Positions 1 to 7,938 of a DNA stretch of 64,000 nucleotides are shown piece by piece. The notes under the pieces are model-generated. The model did not search any database and was not told the origin of the DNA. It saw only the letters and a list, made by a program, of their open reading frames with translations. The position numbers and the translations under genes are program-made. The DNA lies in the NCBI RefSeq assembly GCF_030817415.1, contig NZ_JAUSZI010000001.1:1-64000 (forward strand). Direction: 5' to 3'. Source of the DNA: Streptomyces umbrinus (GTDB taxonomy: Bacteria; Actinomycetota; Actinomycetes; Streptomycetales; Streptomycetaceae). How positions within the stretch are numbered: position 1 is the stretch's first letter; every line of letters begins with the position of its first letter.

Positions 1-7
1 GCGCGCG

Positions 8-280
8 GTCTGCTCCGCAGACACGACGCGACGCCGCTACGCGGCGTTACCATCGCTTCGCGATGGAGCATTGCGCTCCGCGCAATGCGGCGGAACTCCG
101 TCCCGCCCTGCCCGGAATCGCTCCGCGATCCAGGCAGATCCGGCTGACGCCGGATCAAAACCCGGTACAGGCCTGCTCCGCAGTCCCGCACCAGAACTGA
201 CGCACCCTCCGGGCGCGTCAGGAAAGCGGCTGGCAGGGGAAGAGGGTGCGGCCAGCGTGTCGCCCTGACCTCCTGTCAGG
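8..280. repeat. Telomere-like array of terminal hairpins
   Basis: Short palindromes follow one another: 8-22 (GTCTGC-TCC-GCAGAC), 31-47 (loop TAC), 51-65 (loop TTC), 69-87 (8-bp stem, loop TCC), 117-129 (loop TCC), 137-156 (8-bp stem, loop TGAC), 173-183 (loop TCC), 197-221 (inner CCC-TCC-GGG) and 264-280. Read on the strand that would form the 3' overhang of a left end, the three-base loops are GGA, GTA, GAA, GGA, GGA, GGA and GGA, all of the G-N-A type. Folded G-N-A hairpins are known for Streptomyces telomeres. The sequence does not start with the common CCCGCGGAGCGGG terminus, so this would be a non-archetypal telomere. Confidence 0.8.
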
Positions 281-345
281 TTCAGTCACTACCGAACAAG
301 TTTCAGCCACTTCTGGTCAAACTGTGTGCGTCACTTTTGGATGCG
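274..345. mobile_element. Possible solitary insertion-sequence end
   Basis: The segment opens with TGTCAGG and carries spaced variants of TTCAGYCACT (TTCAGTCACT, TTTCAGCCACTT, GCGTCACTTTT). Multiple short terminal repeats behind a TGT end are typical of IS21-family elements. No transposase gene is nearby, so at most this is an abandoned end. The assignment is from memory of the family and needs a database check. Confidence 0.3.
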
Positions 346-500
346 GCTTGGTTCTGGGATGATGACTAGGTACCGATCCCTTCCTGGAGGCTGCATAATC
401 GCTTGCACTGTCGGAATTGAAGAATTCGTCATTTTGGAGCCTGGATGAAATCTGGGTTAAGGGAAGACTACCTCTCCAAGTATCGAGAATGTGAGGTCTC

Positions 501-3053
501 GTGGCTCAGATGGAATTGCGTCCGCATCAGGCTGAGGCGGTCGATAACGTCGTTCGCATTCTCGGTATGCCGCCCGGAGGTTGTATGCCTCCGGAGGGTC
601 TGAGGACCCAGGTAATTGCCGCTACGGGATCCGGGAAAACCCTGATCGGCGCGGAATCAGCGCACCGGCTTGCGGCCCGGCGTGTGCTGGTTTTGGTGCC
701 GACGTTGGACCTGCTGACGCAGATGGCCGGTGCCTGGCGTCGGGCGGGCCGGTCCGGAGCAATGCTCGGGGTGTGTTCCCTGCGGGCAGAGGAGAGTCAG
801 GGGCTGCCGTGCACGACCGACCCCGACGAGCTGCTCGCGTGGATGTCTGGGCTGGAGACCGTCACGGTGTTCGCGACGTACGCCGCGGTCGGGCTCGGCA
901 TCCTCCAGCGCGCGCATGCCGCTGGCTTGGGTGTGTGGAGCCTGATGGTCGTGGATGAGGCCCACCGGACCAGTGGGGATGGTCTGAAGCCGTGGGCGGC
1001 GGTGCACGACCAGGCGCAGTTGCCTGCCGAGCGCCGGCTGTACATGACGGCTACTGCTCGCGTGTGGGAGGCGGAGGGTGAGCGGCCGCGGTTGGTGGCG
1101 TCGATGGAGGACGGTTCGCCGGTGTTCGGTCCGGTGGCGTACAAGCTGACGTTGTCCGAGGCGGTCGGTCGGGGCATCGTGGCGCCCTACCAGGTGCTGT
1201 GTCTCGACATCCGCGACCCCGGCCTCTACGCGGCGCTGAGCACGGAGGCCACCGGCTCCGATGCCGTGCGCGGGGCCCGGCTGGCGGCAGTGCAGACGGG
1301 GCTGATGCGCGCGGCGGTTGAGGAGCGTTTCCGGCGGGTGCTGTCGTTCCACAGCCGGGTCAGTGAGGCCGAGGCGATGGCGGTTTCGGTGCCGGCGGTC
1401 GCGGCGCGGCTCGCCGAGGATGACCCGGACACGTACCCGCCGGTGGGGCAGGTGTGGGCGGACTGGTTGTACGGCGAGCATGCTCCCGGGCACCGCCGTC
1501 AGGTGCTCGATGAATTCGCCTCTGACTTCCTCGGAGGGCCTGATCTTGAAGGCGTGAATGTGCGTGCAGAATTGCGGGTTCTTTCCTCGGTTCGTGTTCT
1601 CGGAGAAGGTGTTGATACTGCCGAGTGTGACGCTGTGCTTTTCTCGGATGCGCGCGGCTCGATGGTCGATATTGTGCAGATGGTTGGGCGTGCTCTGCGG
1701 CTGAATCCGGATCATGGAAAGCTCGCTACCTTGGTCGTTCCGGTGTTCCTTGGGCCGGGCGAAGATCCGAATGAGTTGCTCACTTCGGAGGCTTATACGG
1801 CCTTGAGTAAGATCCTTGGAGCTCTGCGGGCGCACGATGCGGAGACGATCGAGGCTCTCGCGGATCCTCGTCTGCGCAACAGCCGACCCGCCGCCGACGC
1901 TGACGGTGACGGTGGGGACGGTCTGCCGGTCGGTGAGGAGGACGACCAGGACGACGACGGTGACCGGGAAACGCAGCGGGTGTCCGAACGGGCTTCGGGG
2001 GTGCTGCGGTTCAGCGAGGAACGCGACCCGGCCGCGCTCAGCCGGTTCGTGCAGCTGCGGGTGATCGACCCGGAGGGCGCGTACTGGCGGCGCGGCATCG
2101 AGGCCGCCACCAGGTGGCTGCGGGAGACCGGCAACTCGGAGTTGAGGGTGCCGTTCACCTACGTCTCGCCGGAGGATTGGGGAGCCGTGAGCGCCCATCC
2201 GCTGGGGGCGTGGGTGGCGGATCAGCGCCGGTACTACGCGGCCGGGACGCTGGAGGCCTCGCGGGTCGCGGAGTTGGAGCGGCTGGGGATGGTGTGGTCG
2301 GTGCACGCGTCGGCGTGGGACGCCGGCCTCGAAGTCGCCCGCTCGTACGCGGCCGTGCACGGGCACTGTCTGCCTGCCGCGTCTGTCGTCTGGGAGTCGT
2401 TCCCGCTGGGGACCTGGATGAAGAATCAGCGCGGGGCGGCCCGGAAGACGGTGGAGAACGCCGCACGGCGTGAGGCCGGGGAAACGGGCGTCCCGTACGC
2501 CGGAGAGCTCTCTGAGAGTCGTCAGGAGGCTTTGACAGAGATTGATCCCGGGTGGTGCCCGGTGGCGTGGGAGATCGGATGGCAGCGCAACTATCGGTTG
2601 GCGCTCGCGCACGTGAAGGCCGGTGGCAGCCTCCCTGCGGGGGCGGGCGAGCTGGTCGTGCAGGGCGAGGACCTGGGGGCGTGGATCGCCGGGCAGCGGG
2701 TGGGGTGGGAGCGGCTGATGCCCGCGCAGCGGTACCTGCTGGAGACCCTCGGCATCGAGCCCGCAGGTGAGGGCGAGACGCTCGGGCCGGTGCGTCGGTC
2801 GCAGGACGAACGGTGGAACACCAACCTCGCGGCCGCCCGCCAGTTCCACGGCCGCGAAGGCCACCTGCGGCCCCCTCGTAAGCACGTCGAACTGATCAAC
2901 GTGGACGGTGGTGGGGAGGGTGAGCAGGAGGCCGTGAAGCTTGGGGCATGGCTCGACAACACCCGCAAGAGGGCCGCGAAGCTGAGCCCCGAGCGTCGTG
3001 CGCAGTTGGCCAGCCTCGGTCTGGAGTGGGCGGCGCAGGAGGGGAGCGCGTGA
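501..3053 (+). CDS. Subtelomeric DEAD/DEAH helicase with helicase-associated repeats
   Basis: 850 aa from a GTG preceded by GAGG. The N-terminal half is a superfamily 2 helicase: Walker A ATGSGKT at residues 41-47, DEAH at 152-155, TAT at 183-185 and a QMVGRALR motif VI near residue 400. An acidic linker follows around residue 460. The C-terminal half has several helicase-associated (HA) repeats with spaced tryptophans and LGxW...QR cores. This architecture, close to a telomere, matches the telomere-end helicases of Streptomyces linear replicons (TtrA-like), which are implicated in DNA transfer. It should act on DNA in the cytoplasm; the substrate is inferred. It couples to the next gene through TGATG. 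Confidence 0.85.
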   Translation: MAQMELRPHQAEAVDNVVRILGMPPGGCMPPEGLRTQVIAATGSGKTLIGAESAHRLAARRVLVLVPTLDLLTQMAGAWRRAGRSGAMLGVCSLRAEESQGLPCTTDPDELLAWMSGLETVTVFATYAAVGLGILQRAHAAGLGVWSLMVVDEAHRTSGDGLKPWAAVHDQAQLPAERRLYMTATARVWEAEGERPRLVASMEDGSPVFGPVAYKLTLSEAVGRGIVAPYQVLCLDIRDPGLYAALSTEATGSDAVRGARLAAVQTGLMRAAVEERFRRVLSFHSRVSEAEAMAVSVPAVAARLAEDDPDTYPPVGQVWADWLYGEHAPGHRRQVLDEFASDFLGGPDLEGVNVRAELRVLSSVRVLGEGVDTAECDAVLFSDARGSMVDIVQMVGRALRLNPDHGKLATLVVPVFLGPGEDPNELLTSEAYTALSKILGALRAHDAETIEALADPRLRNSRPAADADGDGGDGLPVGEEDDQDDDGDRETQRVSERASGVLRFSEERDPAALSRFVQLRVIDPEGAYWRRGIEAATRWLRETGNSELRVPFTYVSPEDWGAVSAHPLGAWVADQRRYYAAGTLEASRVAELERLGMVWSVHASAWDAGLEVARSYAAVHGHCLPAASVVWESFPLGTWMKNQRGAARKTVENAARREAGETGVPYAGELSESRQEALTEIDPGWCPVAWEIGWQRNYRLALAHVKAGGSLPAGAGELVVQGEDLGAWIAGQRVGWERLMPAQRYLLETLGIEPAGEGETLGPVRRSQDERWNTNLAAARQFHGREGHLRPPRKHVELINVDGGGEGEQEAVKLGAWLDNTRKRAAKLSPERRAQLASLGLEWAAQEGSA

Positions 3054-3586
3054 TGTGGAGTGCTGAGGACGTGGCCCGGGCTACGGTCCGGCGGCAGGGC
3101 GAGGGGCTGAGCGTGGCGCAGGTCGCGGACAAGGTCGCGGAAGCGGAGCGGCGTGAGCGGGAGACCCGGCAGCAGCTGCACTCCCCTGCCGTCGACCGTG
3201 GTCCGTACGACGGCGACCCGGCAGACCTTGCCGAGCAGTGGGTGGCGCGGCATGCCGAATGGCGCCGCATCGCCGCCCTGATGGACGACCAGGGCTGGCC
3301 CACCTACAACGCGGAGCAGGACGTGAAGGGCAGCACGTGGGCGCGGGAACGCGACGCACAACGCGAGGGCGCTCTCGCCCGTCGCGCTGCCTGGCAGATG
3401 GAGCGGCAGGATGCGCGTGATGAGCTGAAGGCGCAGGTGTGGCTGTCGGCCGATGTGAGCCGCCGGCTGCGCGCGATCGCCGCCCGCACCGGCCTTGAGC
3501 CGGAGCAGGTCCTGGCCCAGCTCGCCGACCGGGTCCGCATGGACAACGACGGCACCCTGACGGTCGACGCCTTCACCCCACGCTGA
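3053..3586 (+). CDS. Hypothetical protein coupled to the helicase
   Basis: 177 aa. The ATG overlaps the helicase stop (TGATG), with GGAGGGGAG just upstream inside the helicase gene, so the two are co-translated. The middle is highly charged and helical. The last 50 residues (LSADVSRRLRAIAARTGLEPEQVLAQLADRV) have a beta-helix-helix look resembling ribbon-helix-helix DNA-binding modules. I do not recognise the family. A DNA-binding partner of the helicase is a reasonable inference only. A strong hairpin follows 3 bases after the stop. Confidence 0.7.
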   Translation: MWSAEDVARATVRRQGEGLSVAQVADKVAEAERRERETRQQLHSPAVDRGPYDGDPADLAEQWVARHAEWRRIAALMDDQGWPTYNAEQDVKGSTWARERDAQREGALARRAAWQMERQDARDELKAQVWLSADVSRRLRAIAARTGLEPEQVLAQLADRVRMDNDGTLTVDAFTPR

Positions 3587-3589
3587 CCG

Positions 3590-3627
3590 GCTGCCCCGCA
3601 CTCGCGATCTGGTGAGTGCGGGGCAGC
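3590..3627. terminator. Strong intergenic hairpin terminator
   Basis: Perfect 14-bp stem (GCTGCCCCGCACTC paired with GAGTGCGGGGCAGC) with a 10-base loop, directly after the helicase operon and before the convergent secreted-peptide gene. It can serve both strands. Confidence 0.85.
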
Positions 3628-3644
3628 GCCGGCGCTGCTTAAGG

Positions 3645-3842
3645 CTACGGCCTTTGGGGGCAGAGGCCGCCGCAGAGAGTGGTGAACTCTCCAGCTCCGG
3701 TGGGGAGCTGGGAGGCCTCCCAGGGCAGCGGCTTGGCGGGAGCGGTGCGGCCGGGCTCGGCTGCGGCGGCGCCGGATATAGAGCCCATGGTGAGTGCCAC
3801 GGCGGCCAGCAGGCCGGCGGACAGGCGAGCAACAGTGCGCAT
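3645..3842 (-). CDS. Small secreted peptide
   Basis: 65 aa. The chosen ATG gives a textbook signal peptide: MRT..R, a hydrophobic core (LSAGLLAAVALTMG) and an AAAA-E cleavage area near residue 29. About 36 mature residues remain, Pro-rich, ending TTLCGGLCPQRP with two cysteines that could form a disulfide. GGGGA lies upstream of the ATG. Longer in-frame starts would bury the signal peptide. It resembles the many small secreted proteins of Streptomyces, but I do not recognise this one. Confidence 0.65.
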   Translation of the reverse strand: MRTVARLSAGLLAAVALTMGSISGAAAAEPGRTAPAKPLPWEASQLPTGAGEFTTLCGGLCPQRP

Positions 3843-4216
3843 GAGGTTTTCCCCTGGCTTGACGCCGGGCGGCCTGGTCAGACCGCCGTTACGCCATCCT
3901 CGCGTTCCTGCCGGGCTCACCACCATCACTTCGGCGGTGGTCGAAAGTGGCAGACGGGGTGTGGGCGGCAATCGTCTGGGTAGTCGGGCTGTGCCTGCTC
4001 GGGGAAGGGCCGCCACGCCTGGGGAGGTTGAAGCGGCCCTTCTCCCTCCTTGTCATCCGGCTGCTTTGCAGAGCCGGAGATCCGTCCGGTGGTGAGCACT
4101 GGGCTGGCGTCAGCTGGTTGCCGCGACCCCGCAGTCGGTCAGGCCGCCCGCCACCCCAGACCCCGATACCGGTGGCCGACTAGCGCCACGTCCCTGCGTA
4201 TCCCCCAAGCGCGGGC

Positions 4217-4296
4217 GTCGTTGGGCAGATCCAGCGCACCGCCTCCGCGTCGGTGTGCGTTGTGGGGGCCCGAAGCCTGCCCGGTCCCGGGCCCCC
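4217..4296. repeat. 80-bp direct repeat, copy 1
   Basis: Begins GTCGTTGGGCAGATCCAGC and ends in a hairpin (GGGGGCCCG 4264-4272 with CGGGCCCCC to 4296). A diverged second copy is at 4573-4654. Both lie in the gene-poor gap 3843-4688, where I see no convincing gene. Confidence 0.6.
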
Positions 4297-4305
4297 TACC
4301 TGCAA

Positions 4306-4341
4306 CTGCCCCGCACTCGCGGACGAGCGGGTGCGGGGCAG
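4306..4341. terminator. Hairpin terminator in gene-poor gap
   Basis: CTGCCCCGCAC (4306-4316) pairs with GTGCGGGGCAG (4331-4341). The arm is nearly the same as that of the terminator at 3590-3627. Confidence 0.6.
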
Positions 4342-4572
4342 TCTGCGCAATGCTCGCCTGACGGCGCGAGACCGGCCGCGCTCACACGGCCGGTCCCCCA
4401 CTGGCTTTCTGCCGAGCGTCCCGCCGAACCGGGTGGCTGTCATCACCCACAAGCGTGACACCGCTCCATGACCCAAGGGGATGCCTCGGTCGGCGGCCCG
4501 GTAGGTTCGGCGCGGGGTCCGTGCCGGACGGAACCGGCACGGCCCCCAGCCGTGCATCCAATACCGGCGGAA

Positions 4573-4654
4573 GTCGTTGGACAGATCCAGCACACCGGCT
4601 CCCCCGCCAGGTGCGCATCGTGGGGGCCCGAATCCTGCCCGGTCCCGGGCCCCC
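4573..4654. repeat. 80-bp direct repeat, copy 2
   Basis: Starts GTCGTTGGACAGATCCAGC and ends with the same GGGGGCCCG/CGGGCCCCC hairpin as the copy at 4217. It lies 35 bases past the stop of the minus-strand gene that ends at 4689 and may act as its terminator. Confidence 0.6.
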
Positions 4655-4688
4655 ATATGTGCCGACGGCCTGAGCTGTTCCTGGTCCT

Positions 4689-6038
4689 CTACCGGCTGCG
4701 TGTGCTCTTCCCGAAGATGGCTTGGCGCAGCGTCATGGGCTGCTGTCGGAGGTCGGTGCGGCAGGTGGGGCAGTGGCGGCCGTCTTGTGGTGGCGCGTTG
4801 TCGTAGAGGATGCCTGGCTGGCCGGTGATCGGGAGCCCGCAGCGTTCGCACGGCTCCGGTTCAGGCGCGGGTGCGGGTGCGGGTGCGGGGTCGGGTTCCT
4901 GCGTCCAGCGTTCACGCTGGACACCCCAGGCCTGCTGTTGTTCTTCGCGCTCCGCGTCGCGTTGTCGGCGCCGTGTTTCTTCGCGGGCGGCCCAGGCGTC
5001 GTGGTCTTTGGGGTTGGCGAGGGCGTCGGGGAGGGTCTCGAACTGGCCGTGTCCGCAGCGACGCCATACCGCTCCGTGCGGGTCGGTCTGGAGTCTGTCG
5101 AGGGTGGTGAACAGGACGGGGATCGCGTCCGCGTAGTCGTAGTAGCCGTCCCGTTCCTCACCCACCCCGTAGGTGCCGTGCCACCGGTAGGTGCCGGACC
5201 ACACGTCGCGGGTCTGCTGGAGGACGGTGTTCATGCGGTTCTTCAGGCTTTCGGGGCCGGTGCGGGTGCCGGGGTTGAACACCACGGCGACGGGCGGATG
5301 GCCGTCCCGCCCGGTCGCCGCGTAGCGGGAGCGCCACACCGGGAGCTCGCGGCCCTGCGTGGTCTTGGTCTTGAGGCGGAAGTAGGTGCGGTACTTCTCG
5401 AACTTCGCGGCCAGCCGCTCGGGAGTCTCCGTGCAGTTGTCGACCTCCACGAACAGCACCGGCAGGCCGGCTTCCGGGGCCTGGAGAACCGCGTCGGCGC
5501 GCACGGCGGTGCGGGTGCCTCTGCTGCTGGGCAGATTCAGCGAGACCTCCGTCGACCAGGAGCCGACCGTACCGATCCCCTCCGGTCCCACCATGTCTGC
5601 TTCCACGGCCGCTGGCGGGGAGGCGGGTTCGGTTCGCGGCCGGGGCACGGGACTGGTCGGGGCGGCGGGGGTGCGGGTGATCGCGATGATGGTCTCGTTG
5701 ACCGCCATGGCGTGCGGGGCACCGGAGCGGGCGGCGCCGCGTGCGGTGCCGCCCATCTGGTCCGCCGGTCTGCCGAGGGCTTCGGCGGCCGCGTCCAGGC
5801 CGTGGGGTGTCAGCGACCACAGCTTGTTGCCGTCCCGGCTGCTGCCCTCCGAGACCGTGAGGCCGTGCCGGGCCAGATCCAGCAGCGCGTTGCGGAACGC
5901 CTTGTTGTCCTTATGGCCCGGTGCCATCAGCCGGTGGATCTGACCGGCGCTCGCCACCTTCAACACTCCGAGCGCGGCCAGGACGTGCCCGCGCACCGCT
6001 GATGTGGATCCGTACGGGTACGCCTTCGAACCACCCAC
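4689..6038 (-). CDS. Replication-relaxation family protein
   Basis: 449 aa. The GTG start is chosen because GGAAGGAG lies 8 bases upstream. It opens with a winged-helix-like region (VLAALGVLKVASAGQIHRLM...NALLDLARHGLTV...WSLTPHGL), followed by a domain with the FVEVDNCTETPERLAAKFEKY signature typical of the replication-relaxation family (PF13814), common on actinobacterial mobile elements. The C-terminus has a charged coiled coil, a Pro-Ala-Glu linker and a four-cysteine ribbon (CERCG...CPTC). A role in plasmid replication or nicking is suggested by the family name only; catalysis has not been shown. Monocistronic here. Confidence 0.75.
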   Translation of the reverse strand: MGGSKAYPYGSTSAVRGHVLAALGVLKVASAGQIHRLMAPGHKDNKAFRNALLDLARHGLTVSEGSSRDGNKLWSLTPHGLDAAAEALGRPADQMGGTARGAARSGAPHAMAVNETIIAITRTPAAPTSPVPRPRTEPASPPAAVEADMVGPEGIGTVGSWSTEVSLNLPSSRGTRTAVRADAVLQAPEAGLPVLFVEVDNCTETPERLAAKFEKYRTYFRLKTKTTQGRELPVWRSRYAATGRDGHPPVAVVFNPGTRTGPESLKNRMNTVLQQTRDVWSGTYRWHGTYGVGEERDGYYDYADAIPVLFTTLDRLQTDPHGAVWRRCGHGQFETLPDALANPKDHDAWAAREETRRRQRDAEREEQQQAWGVQRERWTQEPDPAPAPAPAPEPEPCERCGLPITGQPGILYDNAPPQDGRHCPTCRTDLRQQPMTLRQAIFGKSTRSR

Positions 6039-6298
6039 CCCAGCCCGCTCCTTCCCTCGCTCACCCCTTCGCGGTGCCCACGGGCGCCGCGGCGGACCGG
6101 CCGCGCCGGGCCGCAACCCGCACACGCCGCCCCGAACCCTCTGATCACGACGCGCCCAGCCTGCCACCTGCCACAGACAATCCATCCCCCAGCAAGCAGG
6201 TACAGGCAAGGAGAGAGAAGAGGGTTGTCGGAGTTCGTGGTCGGGGCCGGTCAAGGGGGCTGACCTGCGCAAAGCATGCGCAGCCTACTACGGGCACC

Positions 6299-6346
6299 GG
6301 TAGGGGAGTTGGTAGGGGGATCGGTAGGGAGACCGGTAGGGGGATT
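6299..6346. repeat. 12-bp tandem repeats, GTAGGG class
   Basis: Four exact-period units: GGTAGGGGAGTT, GGTAGGGGGATC, GGTAGGGAGACC, GGTAGGGGGATT. They sit between the divergent genes starting at 6038 (minus) and near 6395 (plus). The same GTAGGG core with the same period recurs at 13022-13093. Confidence 0.85.
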
Positions 6347-6394
6347 GGAGGCTTGCCCGACGGCAGCCGCCTCCGACCCGGCCGGGACCCCGCG

Positions 6395-7471
6395 GTGTGT
6401 TTCGGCAACTCGCTGCACCGGGCGGCCGCCCGGCTCCATGCTCTGGACGTGGCACTCTCACTGCGCAGGCGCGAGGCTCCCCGGGGCCGGTACACCCCCA
6501 ACCTCTGGCCGGTCTGGCTCGTCGCCCCCGCGGCCCTGGTCCTCGCCCTCCTCCTCGGCTGGGGCATCTACCAGTTCGCCCACGACTACTTCGCGCAGGC
6601 GGCCGCCGACCAGAAACCGCCCAAGCCGGTCAACGTCAACGACGTCCTCAAAGCCACCGTCACCGCGCTGACCCTGGTCGGTGCCGTCCTCGCCGGCCTC
6701 TACGCCTACCGCAAACAGCTCCTGTCCGAGGGCGACGCCCACCGCGCCGACGCGAGCCAGCTCGCCGAGCGGTACACCACCGCCGCCGAACAGCTCGGCC
6801 ACGACCAGGCCGCCGTACGCCTCGCCGGCGTCTACGCCCTCGCCCGCCTCGCCGACGACTGGGAAGAACAACGCCAGGTCTGCATCGACGTACTGTGCGC
6901 CTACCTCCGCATGCCCTACCAACCCGACCCGGAAGCAGCCGGACACAAGGCCGGTGAACGGGAAGTCCGCTGGACGATCATCCGCGTCATCCGCGACCAC
7001 CTGAACGACCCCACCGACCCCACCTCCTGGTGCACGCACTCCCTCGACTTCACCGGCGCGACCTTCGACGGCGGCGACCTGTCGAACAGCCACTTCCTCG
7101 GAGCGATCGACTTCAACCGCGCGACGTTCTCCAACGGCACGGTCAACTTCAACCGCGCGACGTTCTCCAACGGCTGGGTCGACTTCAGCGGCGCGACGTT
7201 CTCCAGCGGCACGGTCAGCTTCGGCGGCGCGCTGTTCTCCGACGACTGCCGGGTCTACTTCAGCCGCGCGAGGTTCTCCGGCGGCACGGTCGACTTCGGC
7301 GCCGCGACGTTCTCCGACGGCACGGTCACCTTCAACCGCGCGGAGTTCTCCGGCGGCACGGTCGACTTCTACGGCGCGACAAACCCCGGCGGCACGGTCG
7401 ACTTCAGCGACGCGGCGTTCCGCGGAACCGTGTTCTCGTGGGGTCCGTTCCCGGTCCCGCCAGGTGCTTAG
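6395..7471 (+). CDS. Membrane protein with pentapeptide-like repeats
   Basis: About 358 aa from GTG 6395; GTG 6449 is an equally possible start since neither has a clear ribosome site. Two transmembrane segments (WLVAPAALVLALLLGWGIYQF and TALTLVGAVLAGLYAY) are followed by a conserved stretch (YTTAAEQLGHDQAAVRLAGVYALARLADDW...CIDVLCAYLRMPY) seen in many Streptomyces pentapeptide proteins. The C-terminal third has about nine copies of a 12-13 residue unit FxxATFSxGTVxF, predicted to fold as a right-handed beta helix facing the cytoplasm. Function unknown. It converges on the DUF6292 gene with an 18-base gap. Confidence 0.75.
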   Translation: MCFGNSLHRAAARLHALDVALSLRRREAPRGRYTPNLWPVWLVAPAALVLALLLGWGIYQFAHDYFAQAAADQKPPKPVNVNDVLKATVTALTLVGAVLAGLYAYRKQLLSEGDAHRADASQLAERYTTAAEQLGHDQAAVRLAGVYALARLADDWEEQRQVCIDVLCAYLRMPYQPDPEAAGHKAGEREVRWTIIRVIRDHLNDPTDPTSWCTHSLDFTGATFDGGDLSNSHFLGAIDFNRATFSNGTVNFNRATFSNGWVDFSGATFSSGTVSFGGALFSDDCRVYFSRARFSGGTVDFGAATFSDGTVTFNRAEFSGGTVDFYGATNPGGTVDFSDAAFRGTVFSWGPFPVPPGA

Positions 7472-7488
7472 GCCGTACGGGCACAGGC

Positions 7489-7938
7489 TTAACGGACCGA
7501 CTGCCGGAATGCGCTGATCGCGGTGCGCACCTCGCGGGCCTGGTCCCACTCCGCGCCGTACTCGCCGGTGGGCGTACGCCAGGACCGCACCAGACTCTCC
7601 GCGGTGTCCGCCACCGCCTCCGGTGCCGCGAAGACGCGTTGGAGCGGGACCAGAGGACGGCGCGGGAGGGCGCCATCGCGGATGAGGCGGACCGTGGCGT
7701 AGGACCAGCCGGTGTCCTCATCCCAGTGGAACCGGACGCCTCCCGGTCCGGCGGTGCGGCTGACATCCCAGCTCAGCTCCATGGACATGGTGTCGCCGTG
7801 CGCGCGGCCTGCCCGGTCGATACAGACCGCGCCGGGCGGGATCCCGCGGGCGGTGAGGGCCTGGTCGACGGCCTGGAGGTAGGGCCAGTGCGGCAGCCCT
7901 TGAGCACAGCCCGGCCAGCCGGGCGGATCAAGCAGCAT
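7489..7938 (-). CDS. DUF6292-like protein
   Basis: 149 aa. ATG 7938 is preferred over ATG 7977 because GGAGGTGAGAGGG ends directly at it. The protein has an N-terminal helix (YLQAVDQALTARGIPPGAVCIDRAGRAH), a beta-rich middle (FHWDEDTGWSYATVRLIRDG) and a C-terminal helical region, as in DUF6292 proteins of Streptomyces. Function unknown. It overlaps the end of the polymerase-like gene upstream by 11 bases, so the two form an operon under the LexA-like site at 9015. Confidence 0.7.
   Translation of the reverse strand: MLLDPPGWPGCAQGLPHWPYLQAVDQALTARGIPPGAVCIDRAGRAHGDTMSMELSWDVSRTAGPGGVRFHWDEDTGWSYATVRLIRDGALPRRPLVPLQRVFAAPEAVADTAESLVRSWRTPTGEYGAEWDQAREVRTAISAFRQSVR

Noticed and set aside
657..2885. 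742-residue minus-strand frame opposite the helicase
   Set aside because: It is fully antisense to a protein with clear helicase motifs, and its composition is Arg/Pro/His-rich as expected for the complement of a high-GC gene.
3947..4183. 78-residue plus-strand frame with one hydrophobic segment after a GTG
   Set aside because: The ribosome site is poor, the C-terminal half is low-complexity Arg/Pro/Ser, and the frame lies in a gene-free stretch with repeats and hairpins.
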